Of a DNA stretch of 64,000 nucleotides, positions 21,734 to 32,543 are shown in pieces. The stretch's first letter is position 1. Each line of letters opens with the position of its first letter. The stretch lies in contig JASVEC010000025.1 in the NCBI GenBank assembly GCA_030770535.1, positions 124,001-188,000 of the forward strand, read 5' to 3'. The notes beneath the pieces were generated by a model. The model had not been told where the DNA came from. It saw only the letters and a program-made list of their open reading frames with translations, and did no database searches. This DNA comes from Batkoa obscura (lineage: Eukaryota > Entomophthoromycota > Entomophthoromycetes > Entomophthorales > Batkoaceae). A program made the translations under genes and the position numbers.

Positions 21734-22267
21734 ATGCAAGCTTTTATAACTAAACTTCGAAATGGAATTTCTAAAAACTTTAATACGGTAGGGAGAAGCA
21801 CATTATATAAACATTGTAATTCATCTACATCAATTTTAACAACTATTCACAATAGCCCAAAGTTTATGGAATTTTATAACAAAACAAAAAAAAGAAAAGA
21901 AATATTATTAAATTTTACTATTAATAATAACAAACTTAATCAAGCAATGTATAAAATTAGTACTTTAAGGGAAGCAGGAAATAAAAACCAACAAGTAGCA
22001 TTATTATCGACTATAGCTTCAGTATATTCTTTTGATGAATGTAAAAGTTTTGGATTTAATATAAGTAAAAATCAATATGATTATTCAAAAATAACTAATA
22101 ATAATAAAATACCAACGTTACGACCTACTATCAAAAATACAAAAAAAATTAAAGATGAGCAAATCGAGATTATTATAAAATATTTACTTGATAATTCAAC
22201 TATTTCATCAAGATTTAGTAAAAAAAATAATGATAAATATTCGTCAGAGAATATATATATTAAATAA
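21734..22267 (+). pseudogene. Family-A transposase, N-terminal frame
   Basis: A 177-codon reading from a good ATG, rich in Asn and Lys and without a recognised DNA-binding domain. It includes GNKNQQVALLSTIASVYSF and a basic segment. After about residue 173 the frame changes, and the protein continues in another frame at 22260-22450. The same region in copies A2 and A7 is more damaged. It is probably the DNA-binding half of a transposase of about 565 residues. Because the product cannot be read in a single frame, I list it as a pseudogene. Confidence 0.7.
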
Positions 22268-22450
22268 AAGTAGAAGAATGATATACAGTAAGTATTTTAA
22301 TGATTTAAAAGATAAAGCAGTAGCTAGGTCAACATTTTTCAAATATATACCAAATGATTTTAAAAATCCAGCAAGAAAAACAGATTTATGTAATATATGT
22401 GCCCAGTATACAGTTAGAAAAAAGTTATTTGAAAATAAAATAAATACAAC
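22260..22450 (+). pseudogene. Family-A transposase, middle frame with CxxC
   Basis: About 63 codons containing RMIYSKYFNDLKDKAVARST and then DLCNICAQY, a CxxC pair that may belong to a small zinc-binding element. It is in a different frame from both neighbours. Copy A2 (2560-2757) has the identical sequence with the same frame relation to the downstream part, so the second frame change was present before these copies separated. An intron does not explain it, because the segment is needed as protein on both sides. Confidence 0.65.
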
Positions 22451-22453
22451 AAA

Positions 22454-23440
22454 GTGACAAAAAATAAAGCAGAGATAGAGGAATCTTTTAATAAAGAAAA
22501 AAGGTTATATAAATTACATGAATTTTGTGTTGATACTCAAAAAAACATACTTAATGAAACTATTGAAAAATTAAATAATAGAAGTTGTATAATAATTTTA
22601 GACTTTAAACAAAATATGGAAATAAAAATAAAACCAGATTTAATAAACCTAGATCATTATAACAAACAAGCTATATCAGTATTAGGGTTTGGCGTTTTGT
22701 ATTTAAAAAACGATAAAACAATAGGCAAAGTTTATTTTGATTATTTATCTGAAATATCAAATCATGATTCAGCATATGCAGGAGATTGTTTGATTGATTT
22801 AATATCTAAAGAGCCTTTATTTAAAAAGTTTACAAAAATTAATATATGGACAGATACAGGATATCATTTTAAATCTCAAGAGTTTTTACATTATGTATTT
22901 GAAGAAATTTATAAAATAAATAGTAGTTTAAATATTGATCTTAATTTTTTTGCTGAGCATCATGGAAAAAGTATAGTTGATGGACATTTTGGAAATCTTT
23001 CACAGTGGAAAAATAATCTTGAAGCATTAGGTAAAATAGAAGATATTGATCAGTTAATTTCAAAATTTGAGATTTTTGTTTGTGAAAATAATAGAGTTAA
23101 TAACTCAACTGTCAATAATGGGAAAACAAATATAATTTTTAAAAAGTATGAAAGAAACAAAGATATAAAAAAAATAGTAAAAATAAAAGGTATTAAAAAG
23201 TATTTACATTTTATTAAACGTGGTAATAAACTACACTGTTATCCAGTATCTGATAGATCAAAAAAAAGCGATATGATCTCAATTAAAGTTATAGAGTCTA
23301 TAGAGGATAGAAAAATTAAAAGGTCAACCCCAGCTTATCTTACAAAAATAACTGAAAATTTAAAAGTTTCAATATTCAGTAAACAAGTAAGTAGCTTATT
23401 AGATGATAGAAATCAATTATTAAATGTTGATATTACTTGA
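22454..23440 (+). pseudogene. Family-A transposase, catalytic frame (DDE-type)
   Basis: A 328-codon open frame without an in-frame ATG near its start; its first listed triplet is GTG, so it is the continuation of the upstream frames. Conserved blocks: IIILDFKQNM (acidic residue about 50), VYFDYLSE...HDS, IWTDTGYHF (about 134) and FFAEHHGKSIVDGHFG (about 168-176). Three spaced acidic residues are typical of RNase-H-fold transposases. The C-terminal third is basic. I recognise the general pattern of HGKS.VD.HF transposases from fungi and animals but cannot assign a superfamily with certainty. It is the best preserved catalytic region in the window. Confidence 0.75.
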
Positions 23441-23442
23441 AT

Positions 23443-23603
23443 TATTAATAGCTAAGTTAATAGATAGCCAAAGAGCAAGTAGTTGTAATAATAAGTAAAA
23501 ACTATTATTATACTGCTTGTGTTACATAGGGATGGTTAATTATAGTTTTGGGGCTAACCACTCCCTCCCATGCAGCTATTTATTAACTTAGCGATATATT
23601 AAT
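23443..23603 (+). other. Structured 3' region of transposon A (three-way junction)
   Basis: Just after the transposase stop, an 18-base arm (23451-23468) is complementary to 23575-23592 at all but one position, where G pairs with T. Between the arms lie two further hairpins: 23477-23493 with 23503-23518, and 23533-23538 with 23555-23560, the latter extended by ggg (23529-23531) with ccc (23563-23565). The same arrangement occurs in copies A1-A5, and several differences are paired (see findings). It may act as a transposase-recognised cruciform or as RNA structure. Confidence 0.65.
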
Positions 23604-23977
23604 AATGTAATTATAACATTAAAATAATTTATTCATTTGATAGCAAATCTGCAGTGTTGAATATAAAACAGTTAATAATAAATATTTTTTAATAAAGCTT
23701 TATAAAAACATATATTTATTTACATATTACAACTTTGACTAATATCACTATACAGGCTATATTAGTAAAATCTTTACTAATCCAGGAATTTATATTAAAT
23801 TTAGCAAAAATTCCGCTAATTGACAATATAAATTATAACAAAATAATTTAAAACTGTGTCGGGTACTTTTGGCTTTTAATAAAGAATTTATTTTTATAGA
23901 ATTTTAAGCAAAGTTTTTAAAATATAAATATTTAAAAAATGGATAAAAAAATGAAACCAATTCGGACACCCCCATAT

Positions 23978-24076
23978 GGGGGTGTTTTTTTTGGCTTCAT
24001 TATTTTATCCATTTTTTAAGCGCTATTTGAGTGGAAAGATTGTTAGTAAAATTCTTAAACACAAAAATACATCCCC
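23978..24076 (+). mobile_element. Family-M MITE sharing its ATAT with transposon A8
   Basis: 99 bp, gggggtgttttttttggctt...acatcccc, with the core taagcgctatttgagtgg. Its left ATAT (23974-23977) is at the same time the right ATAT of transposon A8, so one of the two inserted into the target duplication of the other. The first roughly 42 bp align well with the complement of the A8 right end. Confidence 0.95.
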
Positions 24077-24212
24077 ATATAAAGTAAATAAATTTATTAA
24101 TTAAATAGTTAATAAATTAAATGTCAAAACTTTATACTTTTAAAAAATAATTAATAACATTAAAACATTTTTATTTTTAATTATATTTTGCATTTTTGTA
24201 TATATAATATAA

Positions 24213-24307
24213 ACGTATTTTTTTTGATTTCATCACTTTTTCCATTTTTTAAGCACTATTTAAGTGGAAAGGCTATCAGTAAGATTCTTGACAAAAAATA
24301 CATCCCC
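24213..24307 (+). mobile_element. Family-M MITE, last one of the nest
   Basis: About 95 bp, acgtattttttttgattt...acatcccc, with a decayed left terminus and the core taagcactatttaagtgg. It lies 270 bp upstream of the first host gene. Confidence 0.75.
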
Positions 24308-24576
24308 ACATAATAATAATAGAATAATGTTAATTTTATATTTTATTATGGTTTTTAATATTACTTATAAATAAATCGACATTATTTTAAAAAATAAATA
24401 ATATTTTATTAAAGTTACCATAGTAGTAGTCTTATGAATAAACAGGTCGTGTTCTTAATTTACTATTAAGTTTGAGTGGCTTAAACTAACAAATCAAAAT
24501 AACTCCTAAATCATTAAAAATGCCCCATAAAATTAAAAGGTTTACTTTTCTTCTAAAAAATAGCAGTAATAGTTAA

Positions 24577-27500
24577 ATGCCAGAAACTGAAAAAACGCCT
24601 TTGGTTTCCAAGGCAGCCGTAAGAAAGTATCGAAGTATTCAATCATCTTCTCGCAACAAACAGAAGGGAAGCTTGATGCGAAGTAGAACCGCTGCTGTCA
24701 ATAAAATTCAATACCGCAAACCAAAGACTTTTAACTCTTTTGATGATGATTCTTCTAGTACAAAATCAGTACCAATTAAAGAGAGTACCATCAGGGAGTT
24801 AGCGTATGAAAGCTGGAAAGAATCTGCTCATAAAGTTTTTGAAAACTGGGCAGATATGGGACAGAAACCTACTTTACGTCAACGACTTGCTTTTTATTTG
24901 GATACTTCTAATGTTGGAAGATACTGGGATCTCTTAGATTTTACTATCGGGCTCCTATTTGCTTCTATTTATATTTGGGTAATTAAATTTATGTTTATTC
25001 CACTTTGTTTTGACATTCTGTAGAATACTCAATATGCTAACCCAGATGGCAAAGATCAAGAAATTCCACCTTTATCTCATTTTACTGGATTATTTCTTGG
25101 ATTATTATTATTACTTCAATGGCTACCCAGGCTTTATGTTTCTTCGGATATCCTTGAAGAACTTGCGAAGCCTTTTTCTTTGCTTACCCTCATTTCAACC
25201 ATTCCACCAATTGTCATTTTAGCTTGTGATTATTTTATTACTAGCATTGATTTAACAAAAACCTATATGCTTAGTGGAGGTTTTGTAAGTATTTAATCTA
25301 ATGTTATCATTCTTTTTATATCTTGTTTTAGGCCTACTTGTATCCATTTCGTTTCATGAGGCTTCATTATTCTCTCGTTAAACTCCTTATTCCAGTTAAA
25401 AATTCATTCTTTAACTTATCCATGCTGGCTAAAAAAACCATACAGCTTTGTAATCTAATTCCTATTATTAATTAGTTGAAATTAACTTTTTTAGGCTCAA
25501 CCATTTTGGCTACCATTTTATTCACTACGTCTATTATTCATATTACAACGATTAAAGAATTGAAGCCAGAAGATTTAGCTTCAGATATACCAACCTTTTT
25601 TGACGTCTTCTTTTTCACAGCAGGTAAATAATTAATAAATGGGTATCGTATAGTTATTTAACTATTGAAAAAGTTAGTAGTACTTCTGGTTTTAGCTCAA
25701 AAATAGCAGCAAAGAACGTGATAACTAGACTTGTTATTCTTTATATAATGGTGGCTGGAGCTTTATTCTTACCTGGTAAGATCAGTGAACTCTTATCCAT
25801 TTTAAACAAGCGCTCAATTTATGATAAGCCTTTTGAAGCTGAGTCAAATGAACAACATATCCTTGTTGTTGGTGATTTTGATTTTAATTCCTTATTTGAG
25901 TTCTTGAGAGAATTTTTCTGCGAAGATCATGGTCTTCAAACTATGAATTCTACTATTGTTATTCTTAATCCTAAAGAGCCATCCGAAGAAATAATTGGAA
26001 TTCTTAACGACCCTGCATATCACTCTCGTGTTCAGTATGTAAAAGGGACACCGACTTCATTCCGTAGTTTAACCAAAGCACAAGCCTCTAGAGCCAAAGC
26101 ATGTTTCGTTCTTACTGACAAATTTTCCAAAAGTGATGATCATGACTCCGATGCAATTTCAGTAATGTTGGCTTTAGCAATTAAAAGGTTTAATAAGAAC
26201 ATCAAGCTTTATGCACAAGTCAGCCTTCCGGAAAATAAGCCTCATTTCAATCAATTAGCTCGTCAAGTAATTTGTGTCCAAGAGCTACGCTTTGGTATGA
26301 CTGCTCAGAATTTATTGAATCCTGGATTTTCTACCCTTTTATATTTACTTTCCACTTCATTAACTGAAACTACTTGTACCGAGCTTTCCTTATCTTTAAA
26401 ACTTAAGCCAGAGCTTAGTTGGTTAAAAGAGTATATCGATGGAGCTTCTCATGAAATTTATTCGATTAATTTTGCCAAATGTTTTATTGGGATGAAGTTT
26501 ATTGATGTTGCCGAAATGATTTATCGCTACTTTGGAATTACTCTATTCGCTATTGGCCTCTCTGGTCAAAAATCTAGCAGTACTTATAAGCGTAAAATTT
26601 ATTTAAACCCTCATTCCTATAAAATTGTTGGTACTGAAACTGGGTTCATTATGTCATCATCTGCTTATGATGCCAATCGAATTTCTAAACTAGGTGAAAA
26701 GGGAGCCCCATTTGATGAACATTCTTGCCTCTACTCTGAAGATATCAATTATTATTTCGAGGATGGCAAAAATACCACTAAATCTACTCCAAAATCTACC
26801 CCGAAATCTGCTGAAATTACTCCTGAAGCTGTAAAATCTGATAGTCCTATACAAACTCCAGTCCCATTAGAAAGAACTGAAACTAAAGCATCAGCTACTG
26901 AATCTATGGATAAAGTTAAAAAGAATTTAGTGCTTGACTCTGGTGACAACTCTGAGGACGAAACTAAAAAGGAAGTAGCTAACAATATTGCAGATCCTTT
27001 CTTTAACCTTGGCACTCCATTTGATAACGATATTAGTTCAGAAATTACAGAAGTGGGTAATCTTTCAGTTCAAGAAAGAAACATTGCTCAAGTTGTTTCT
27101 GAAATGATGAAAGAAAACAGTTATTTCGATGACCTTGGTGCAATTAATCATCTTTCTGGCCATGTAGTAGTTTGTGATAACTCTGATGTTTTCCCTAAAT
27201 CTATGGATTATTTTGTAGGCACCCTTCGTGGACCTCATTTAAGTCAACAAATACCAGTTGTTATTCTATCTAAGGCTGCACCAAATCCTCGTCAACGTTA
27301 CGTGTTGGAACAGTTTGGAGATGTATATTTTATTCAAGGCTCCGCTCTTTCTCGTAAGGTTCTTTTTTCAGCTGGGATATCTCGTGCCAAGAAAGCTGTT
27401 GTACTTTGTGATGATAAAGCCTCAGCTACCTCAAACCCTCGTACTGCCGATGCCTCTTCACTGTTGATTGTTTTAAATATAGAATCCATGGCTTTAGATC

Positions 27501-28078
27501 CTGATTTTTTCGTAGTTGTTGAATTCATTCATAGAGAGAATATGAAATTTGTTGGTGCTGGAGAAACTATTCCAGCTTCTGAAACTTATGCACAGGCCTT
27601 ATTGAGACCTTCTTTTATGGCTGGTCATGTCAATTCACCTTGTATGATGGAGCCGGTTATCTGTCAGACTTATTATGATGACTTTATTATTGATGTCCTT
27701 GACCGTTTAATTTTTGATCCCTATCTTGATTCATGGCGTAAAGTACAAGATGATTCCGTAGCTACACCATCCGTAAATGGCAAAGTTGAAGATATTCCTA
27801 TTACCCATGTTTTCACTTTAGAGTTACCTGAAATCTTTATTGGTAAGTTTAATATATAATTGTTTTACTATTTTTAATTAGTTCATTTAGATCGCCCTTA
27901 TTACCATTTAGTTTCTTGGTTAATGAAGTTTAAGGATTGCGTGCCATTAGGATTATACCGTACACGTATCCATCGTAACCGTCAAATCTCTTATGCTATT
28001 CCTAATCCTTCATCTCAACTTGTTCTTATGGAGAAAGATAAGATTTATATTATTGCAGAACAAAAACCAACCATTTAA
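24577..28078 (+). CDS. BK/Slo-like potassium channel alpha-subunit homologue with atypical filter
   Basis: Predicted exons 24577-24978, 25024-25284, 25332-25449, 25495-25623, 25674-27842 and 27882-28078 (1,091 aa), all introns GT-AG and 39-50 bp. The N-terminal half has hydrophobic segments matching S1-S6, with an S4-like stretch FRFMRLHYSLVKLL. Then come two RCK (TrkA-N-like) domains, from about residue 365 and about 770, and between them the BK-family signature (CVQELRFGMTAQNLL). This architecture is that of Slo calcium-activated potassium channels. The pore loop reads STSGFSSK (about 306-313) where Slo channels have TVGYGD, so potassium selectivity is doubtful. No run of aspartates like the BK calcium bowl is visible in RCK2. 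The linker between the RCK domains is Ser/Thr/Pro-rich. It is likely a plasma-membrane or vacuolar channel. Confidence 0.9.
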
Positions 28079-28586
28079 TGATAGTTCAAGCATTGTTTTT
28101 ATTCTGAAATGTTAATTTCATTGAAACTATGTTATTATTTGGGTTTTATTTACCTAATTAAATGTTATCCCAATATTGGTTTCTTATTCAAATTTGTTTT
28201 TTAATTTTGGTTACATTTTTCAGCTTAACATTAATATTATAGCTAAATGTAATTGTAATGGAAAATATTACAAATTTGATTAAATGTTTAAATTTAAAAT
28301 TTAAATTTTTAGCTATGCATAAAATAAATTACATTAAAAACAAGTTCCTTCCAGCTAGAATAAAATCATATCATGAAAACCACTGTAGTACGCTTATTAT
28401 AGTAGCTCATGTATAATAAGTTTAATTTTCACTGCTTTGAGTCCATCATGGTACTCATAAATAGCTTTTGACGTCATAAACAAAGAATCCTTTATATAAA
28501 AAACCAATATACGCTTTAATAATTTTTTACTTTTTATAATTAATTCAACTAAAAATAAAATGCTAGAAATTAACAGAACCAAAGAG
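28079..28586. other. Spacer between convergent genes
   Basis: About 500 bp of AT-rich DNA between the stop of the channel gene (+) and the stop of CGI121 (-). It should hold both 3' untranslated regions and polyadenylation signals. No further gene is seen. Confidence 0.6.
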
Positions 28587-29357
28587 TTAAAGATGCCATT
28601 TCATAGCCATAGTGCTAATAATTGAGTTTAAAATCGCCGGGTCTTCATTTCCAATTTCATTTAACGAAGCTAAATTATAAACCTAAAACTATAAATAACT
28701 TGCTTATAATAATAATTTATTCAATACCTTTCTTAAAACTTTATAATCCGTTAACTTTTTAATCTCTATATCTATATCTTTGTTTTGAGTAGGAGTACTT
28801 TGAAAAACTGGGCTCAACATTTCTTCCATCTTTTGGTTGTTAATTAATTATTTTAAATAATTGTTAAATTTACCTGTTTTAAACTTAATTGATCCCTATT
28901 TTTGTCATTAACTTTGATGACTATTATAGGATGCGGTTTATCATTTAATCCAAAGAATTGAAAGCCTTCGTTTATCTATTTTATTTGTTTATCAAACTCT
29001 AACAAAACTTAATTTAAAAATACCTTTGTAGTAGGATTCAAACAATAAATAATTTCACTCTCAATGCTTCTAGTTTTCATTTTTTTAAAATTACAATTTC
29101 TTAATGCTCTATGGATAGCAGCTTTTAAATGGAATAAGTTGATTATCTTTTAATACTAGTTAGTATTACTCTTTATTGCTATATATTAACTCATGAGGTA
29201 ATTAAAAACATACCATATCCGCTCTCACTAAAACAAATGCAACCTCACTTTCCAATACCTTAGGTAATATCTCTTTTTTCCCTAGAGTTACATGATCATA
29301 AAGTAACACATTAGCCACCTTATTTTCTCCATTGATATCAAAATTTAAACTCAACAT
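28587..29357 (-). CDS. CGI121: KEOPS/EKC complex subunit Cgi121 (TPRKB family)
   Basis: Predicted exons (reverse) 29214-29357, 29024-29146, 28874-28975, 28728-28829 and 28587-28682, giving 188 aa, close to the usual size of about 180. Family blocks: KVANVLLYDH near the start, LKAAIHRAL, TRSIESEIIYCLNP, INEGFQFFGLNDK and the C-terminal ILNSIISTMAM. Cgi121/TPRKB binds the Bud32 kinase in the KEOPS complex, which makes N6-threonylcarbamoyl-adenosine on ANN-decoding tRNAs and affects telomeres. All five exons join in phase. The start is the ATG at 29357, with no better one upstream. It lies about 200 bp downstream of the SRR1-like gene on the same strand. Confidence 0.9.
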
Positions 29358-29561
29358 TCCAAAACAAGCTTTTTCGTTTTAAAGGGAATGAAAAAAATAA
29401 AATAAAAACTAGCCAATAAAATATTTCACTTCGACTTTATTAATTTCACCATTATCAAATTAAAAATAAAATAAAATAAAATAATATTTCGCTTAAGCTT
29501 TATGCTATAAAATGAACTAAAACAATTCTATTATACTATTAATAAATTCTATTTTTTGCTT

Positions 29562-30724
29562 CTATTTTTCGGTAATGAGTTCGCTATCAAACATTTCTCC
29601 TTCCACTGGGATCTCTCTTTCCAAAGTAGCAAGCTTAGAATCCTTGTGAATATCCAACCACATAATTGACATATCATTAAAAGCATTAGGCTCTTCTTTC
29701 AACTCGCTAAAAAGATTACAGCAAAGTAGATTTTCTTGATTAAGGTAATCCAAGTTAAGAACAATAAGTCAAATAAACAAAATCATATTATCAAAAAAAG
29801 GATATAGTTAATATAGCAGGCGCTACTTTTTTAAGTTTAGTTTGAGGATGGCTGTAATAATTAGAGTGTAATTTAATTTATTTATTTGAGCTTACTTTAG
29901 ATAATAATTTGTAAGGTCATTGCCGATAATATATACTTTTTTTAAAAGATTTACTTCCCAGTTTGAGGATAATACATTTTCATATAATAACATGGGACAA
30001 TGTGGCATGTAGAACAGAGTTCCTTCTTTTACCGCACGTTTTCCTTCCTTCCTTTATTAATCCAGTTTGCTCTATTTAGTAACCAATTACCTCATTTTTT
30101 TCTAGAATTTGAAATCCATAATCATTTAGGATTGTTTTTTCATCTTTAGTAAGGGGCAAAGGGTCATAATATTGTATACTATTTACTACCTAAAAATTGA
30201 ATTATCTTGTATTTGAGGTAGAAGTTTTAATACTTTAAATTCTTGTTTAATGCACAATAAAAAAGCTAGTTGCCAACGTGATAAGTTCGATTCTATTATT
30301 GAGCCAAGTCCATAACAAATTACATCCAATTTTAATAAATGTTCCTTTTTTATGACTTTAAATACTTTCTCTATTTTAACACCATGAGTATTATTATTAA
30401 TTCCTTTGTTTAAATACAATCATGTACCCTTACAATCTAACATAAAACCATTGTTTTCTCCTGTAATTAAATTTATCCTATTTAATGTAAATAGTTATAA
30501 CGTTTTGATTCCATTAAATCCAAATATTACCTTTTTTCTTCAATATCTCCTTTTAACCAAGTTACATCTCTGGGTTTATTAATACCGGCTTTATTCTTTC
30601 TTATATTTACAATAAAATCTCTATTATCTTCTAGTATATCTTCCTCTATTACTTGTCCCTTTTTCTTGTTCTTTCGATTCTTCTTATTTTCAATAAATTT
30701 ATATTTAAATCCTTTAGTTTCCAT
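29562..30724 (-). CDS. SRR1-domain protein (Ber1/SRR1L-like)
   Basis: Predicted exons (reverse) 30531-30724, 30434-30477, 30234-30364, 30091-30189, 29896-30047 and 29562-29706, about 254 aa; the second and the last exons are the least certain. SRR1-domain blocks are clear: VICYGLGSI followed by SRWQLAFLL, YYDPLPLTKDE, TLFYMPHCP, VYIIGNDL and FNDMSIMWL near the end. The N-terminus is lysine-rich. The family includes Arabidopsis SRR1 and yeast Ber1, linked to clock or haem-related regulation and to microtubule stability. The biochemical role is not settled. Its start is 128 bp from the divergent CWC27 gene. Confidence 0.85.
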
Positions 30725-30852
30725 GATTATTGTAAACTATTGATAACAGTGAAATAACTATTTAAAAAAAACTAATAGCTTTAAAAAGTCAATTTTTATT
30801 CTTTTAAACTTCAATAATTTAAAAATAGTTTATTTTTGAACAATTCTTTTTA
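30725..30852. promoter_or_regulatory. Short bidirectional intergenic region SRR1-like / CWC27
   Basis: Only 128 bp separate two divergent start codons, so both promoters must lie here or inside the 5' ends. It is AT-rich with no motif that I can name. Confidence 0.5.
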
Positions 30853-32543
30853 ATGGCAAGCATATATACATTAGAACCACCAACGAGGTAATCCTATATA
30901 TAACTAATAAAATAAAGTAACCCAGCTTTCAAAGTGGTAAAGTAATCTTAATAACTTCTGTCGGGGATATCGAAGTAGAATTATGGTGTAAAGAGTGTCC
31001 ATTGGCATGTCGAAACTTTATACAATTATGTTTAGAAGGTTATTATGACAATACCATATTTCATAGGGTAGTGCCAGGCTTTATTGTCCAAGGTGGAGAT
31101 CCTTCAGGTTCTGGAAGTGGTAGGTCCACTTTAACTATAACTAGTAAAATAGAAATTAATATTTAGGTGGTATGTCAATCTATGGAGAAGCATTTAAAGA
31201 TGAGTTTCATTCAAGATTAAAGTTTAATCGAAGAGGTTTGTTGGCAATGGCAAACACTGGAGAAAAAAACGACAACAATTCCCAATTCTTTTTTACATTG
31301 GACAAAACACCGGAGTTACAATTAAAAAATACATTGTTCGGAAAGGTAAATTTAAATCAAATATTTTAGTTGAATTTGATTAACATGTAATTAGATAGAA
31401 GGTACAACTCTTTATAACATGCTAAAAATCGGGGAAGGGGAAGTAGAGGGGCCTGATGGTGACCAACCAGTTTATCCAGTTAAATTGATTTCAACCAAAG
31501 TTATTTTGAATCCATACGATGATTTGGTGTTAAGGGATGTATATAGAGAAGAAGTAAAAAGTGAGGCAAAAACAAAGAAGATAACAAAAAAGAAGAAAAG
31601 GTAAAACTAATTGATAAACTATTGAAAGTACTTACCTTTAATTATTATAGAAATATTAACCTTCTATCTTTTTCAGAAGATGTTGAGGAAACTGAAGAAG
31701 TAAATGGTGGAATGAAGTCTTCTCATGAGTTATTAACAAATGATCCAACATTATCAAAAGAAAAAGTTAAACTTGAAAAAGAAAGCTCGCGTATAACGAA
31801 GCAACCAAGAATCGAAACAGTTAAAGAAAGTAAGGTGTATTAATTAACTAATAACAATGATATTTATTTGTTAATCAAATAGCTGAAGTAAAGGAGGAGG
31901 AAACAGAAAATAAGGAAGTAAAGCGTAAAAATAAAATCGAACAAAGGAAAGAGGAAACAGAATTACAGATTGAAAAATTGAAAAGAGATATTAAAGGGTT
32001 AAATAATCCAAAGAGGAAAGAAGATACTAAAGAAGATAAGAAAAAAGAAATAAGTGGAAAAGAAACGCTTAAGCAAACTATTGAAATATATAAGAAAAAA
32101 AATCAAATTAAACTAAAAGATAAGAAAAAGAATTCCGAATTTGTAAGAACTAATAAGAATTTTATTTTATAATTAAATTGATTAAATCATTTTAGGTATT
32201 TGATAAATTGTTACAATTTCAAAATAAATTAAATGATATCCAACCAATAAAGGAAGATAAAGTTAAAGGAGAAGAAGAAGAACAATTATGTACATTACAT
32301 TCATTAGTTAATTGTGAATCATGTGAGGCCTTTGATAAAACATTTGAAAAAGGGATGCAAAAAGAAAAGACGATGAATGAATCTGGATGGTTAGCTCATA
32401 AATTAAGTTTTCCAATAGAGAAAAAAGTAGGTGGAGATAAATTTGATGATTATGAAGTCATTGATCCAAAGTTATTAGCTGCTGGGCCCATTGATAAGGA
32501 ATTGGAACGTAAAAAAAATTATGATAAAAAAGCGAAATATTAA
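30853..32543 (+). CDS. CWC27: Spliceosomal cyclophilin Cwc27
   Basis: Predicted exons 30853-30887, 30926-31119, 31167-31345, 31395-31600, 31651-31829, 31883-32142 and 32196-32543, giving 466 aa, close to human CWC27 (472). The N-terminal cyclophilin-type domain includes IYTLEPPT, NTIFHRVVPGFIVQGGDPSG, FKDEFHSRL, GLLAMAN and NSQFFFTL. It is followed by the family-specific ILNPYDD and NLLSFSEDVEE, then a long Lys/Glu-rich coiled segment. As in other CWC27 proteins, the catalytic position after the QFFFTL block departs from a classic cyclophilin (here DKTPEL), so the domain is probably a protein-binding module of the activated spliceosome (with CWC22/eIF4A3 in other species). All introns are 38-53 bp. 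Confidence 0.95.

Larger units (their letters stand above)
21112..23973 (+). mobile_element. Family-A DNA transposon, full-length copy A8
   Basis: This 2,862-bp element has matching terminal inverted repeats (gggggtgtccgaattggttt at the left, its complement at the right) and ATAT on both sides (21108-21111 and 23974-23977). It contains a family-L repeat in the leader (21283-21642), a transposase region (21734-23440) and a structured 3' region (23443-23603). The ATAT plus a DDE-type transposase with HGKSIVDGHFG does not let me name the superfamily; a Sola-like or another family with 4-base targets is possible. It is the best candidate source for the ends shared by the MITEs. Its transposase has two frame changes, so it is probably inactive unless frameshifting is used. 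Confidence 0.9.

Noticed and set aside
1-24310. CRISPR array or phage-like region suggested by regularly repeated 98-bp units
   Set aside because: The repeats are dispersed, in both orientations, with ATAT target sites and inverted ends, in a eukaryotic genome with introns. They are MITEs.
25718-25740. A start for the channel at the first methionine-like codon of the long exon
   Set aside because: Four upstream exons join in phase and supply the S1-S5 segments and pore loop, so the real start is at 24577.
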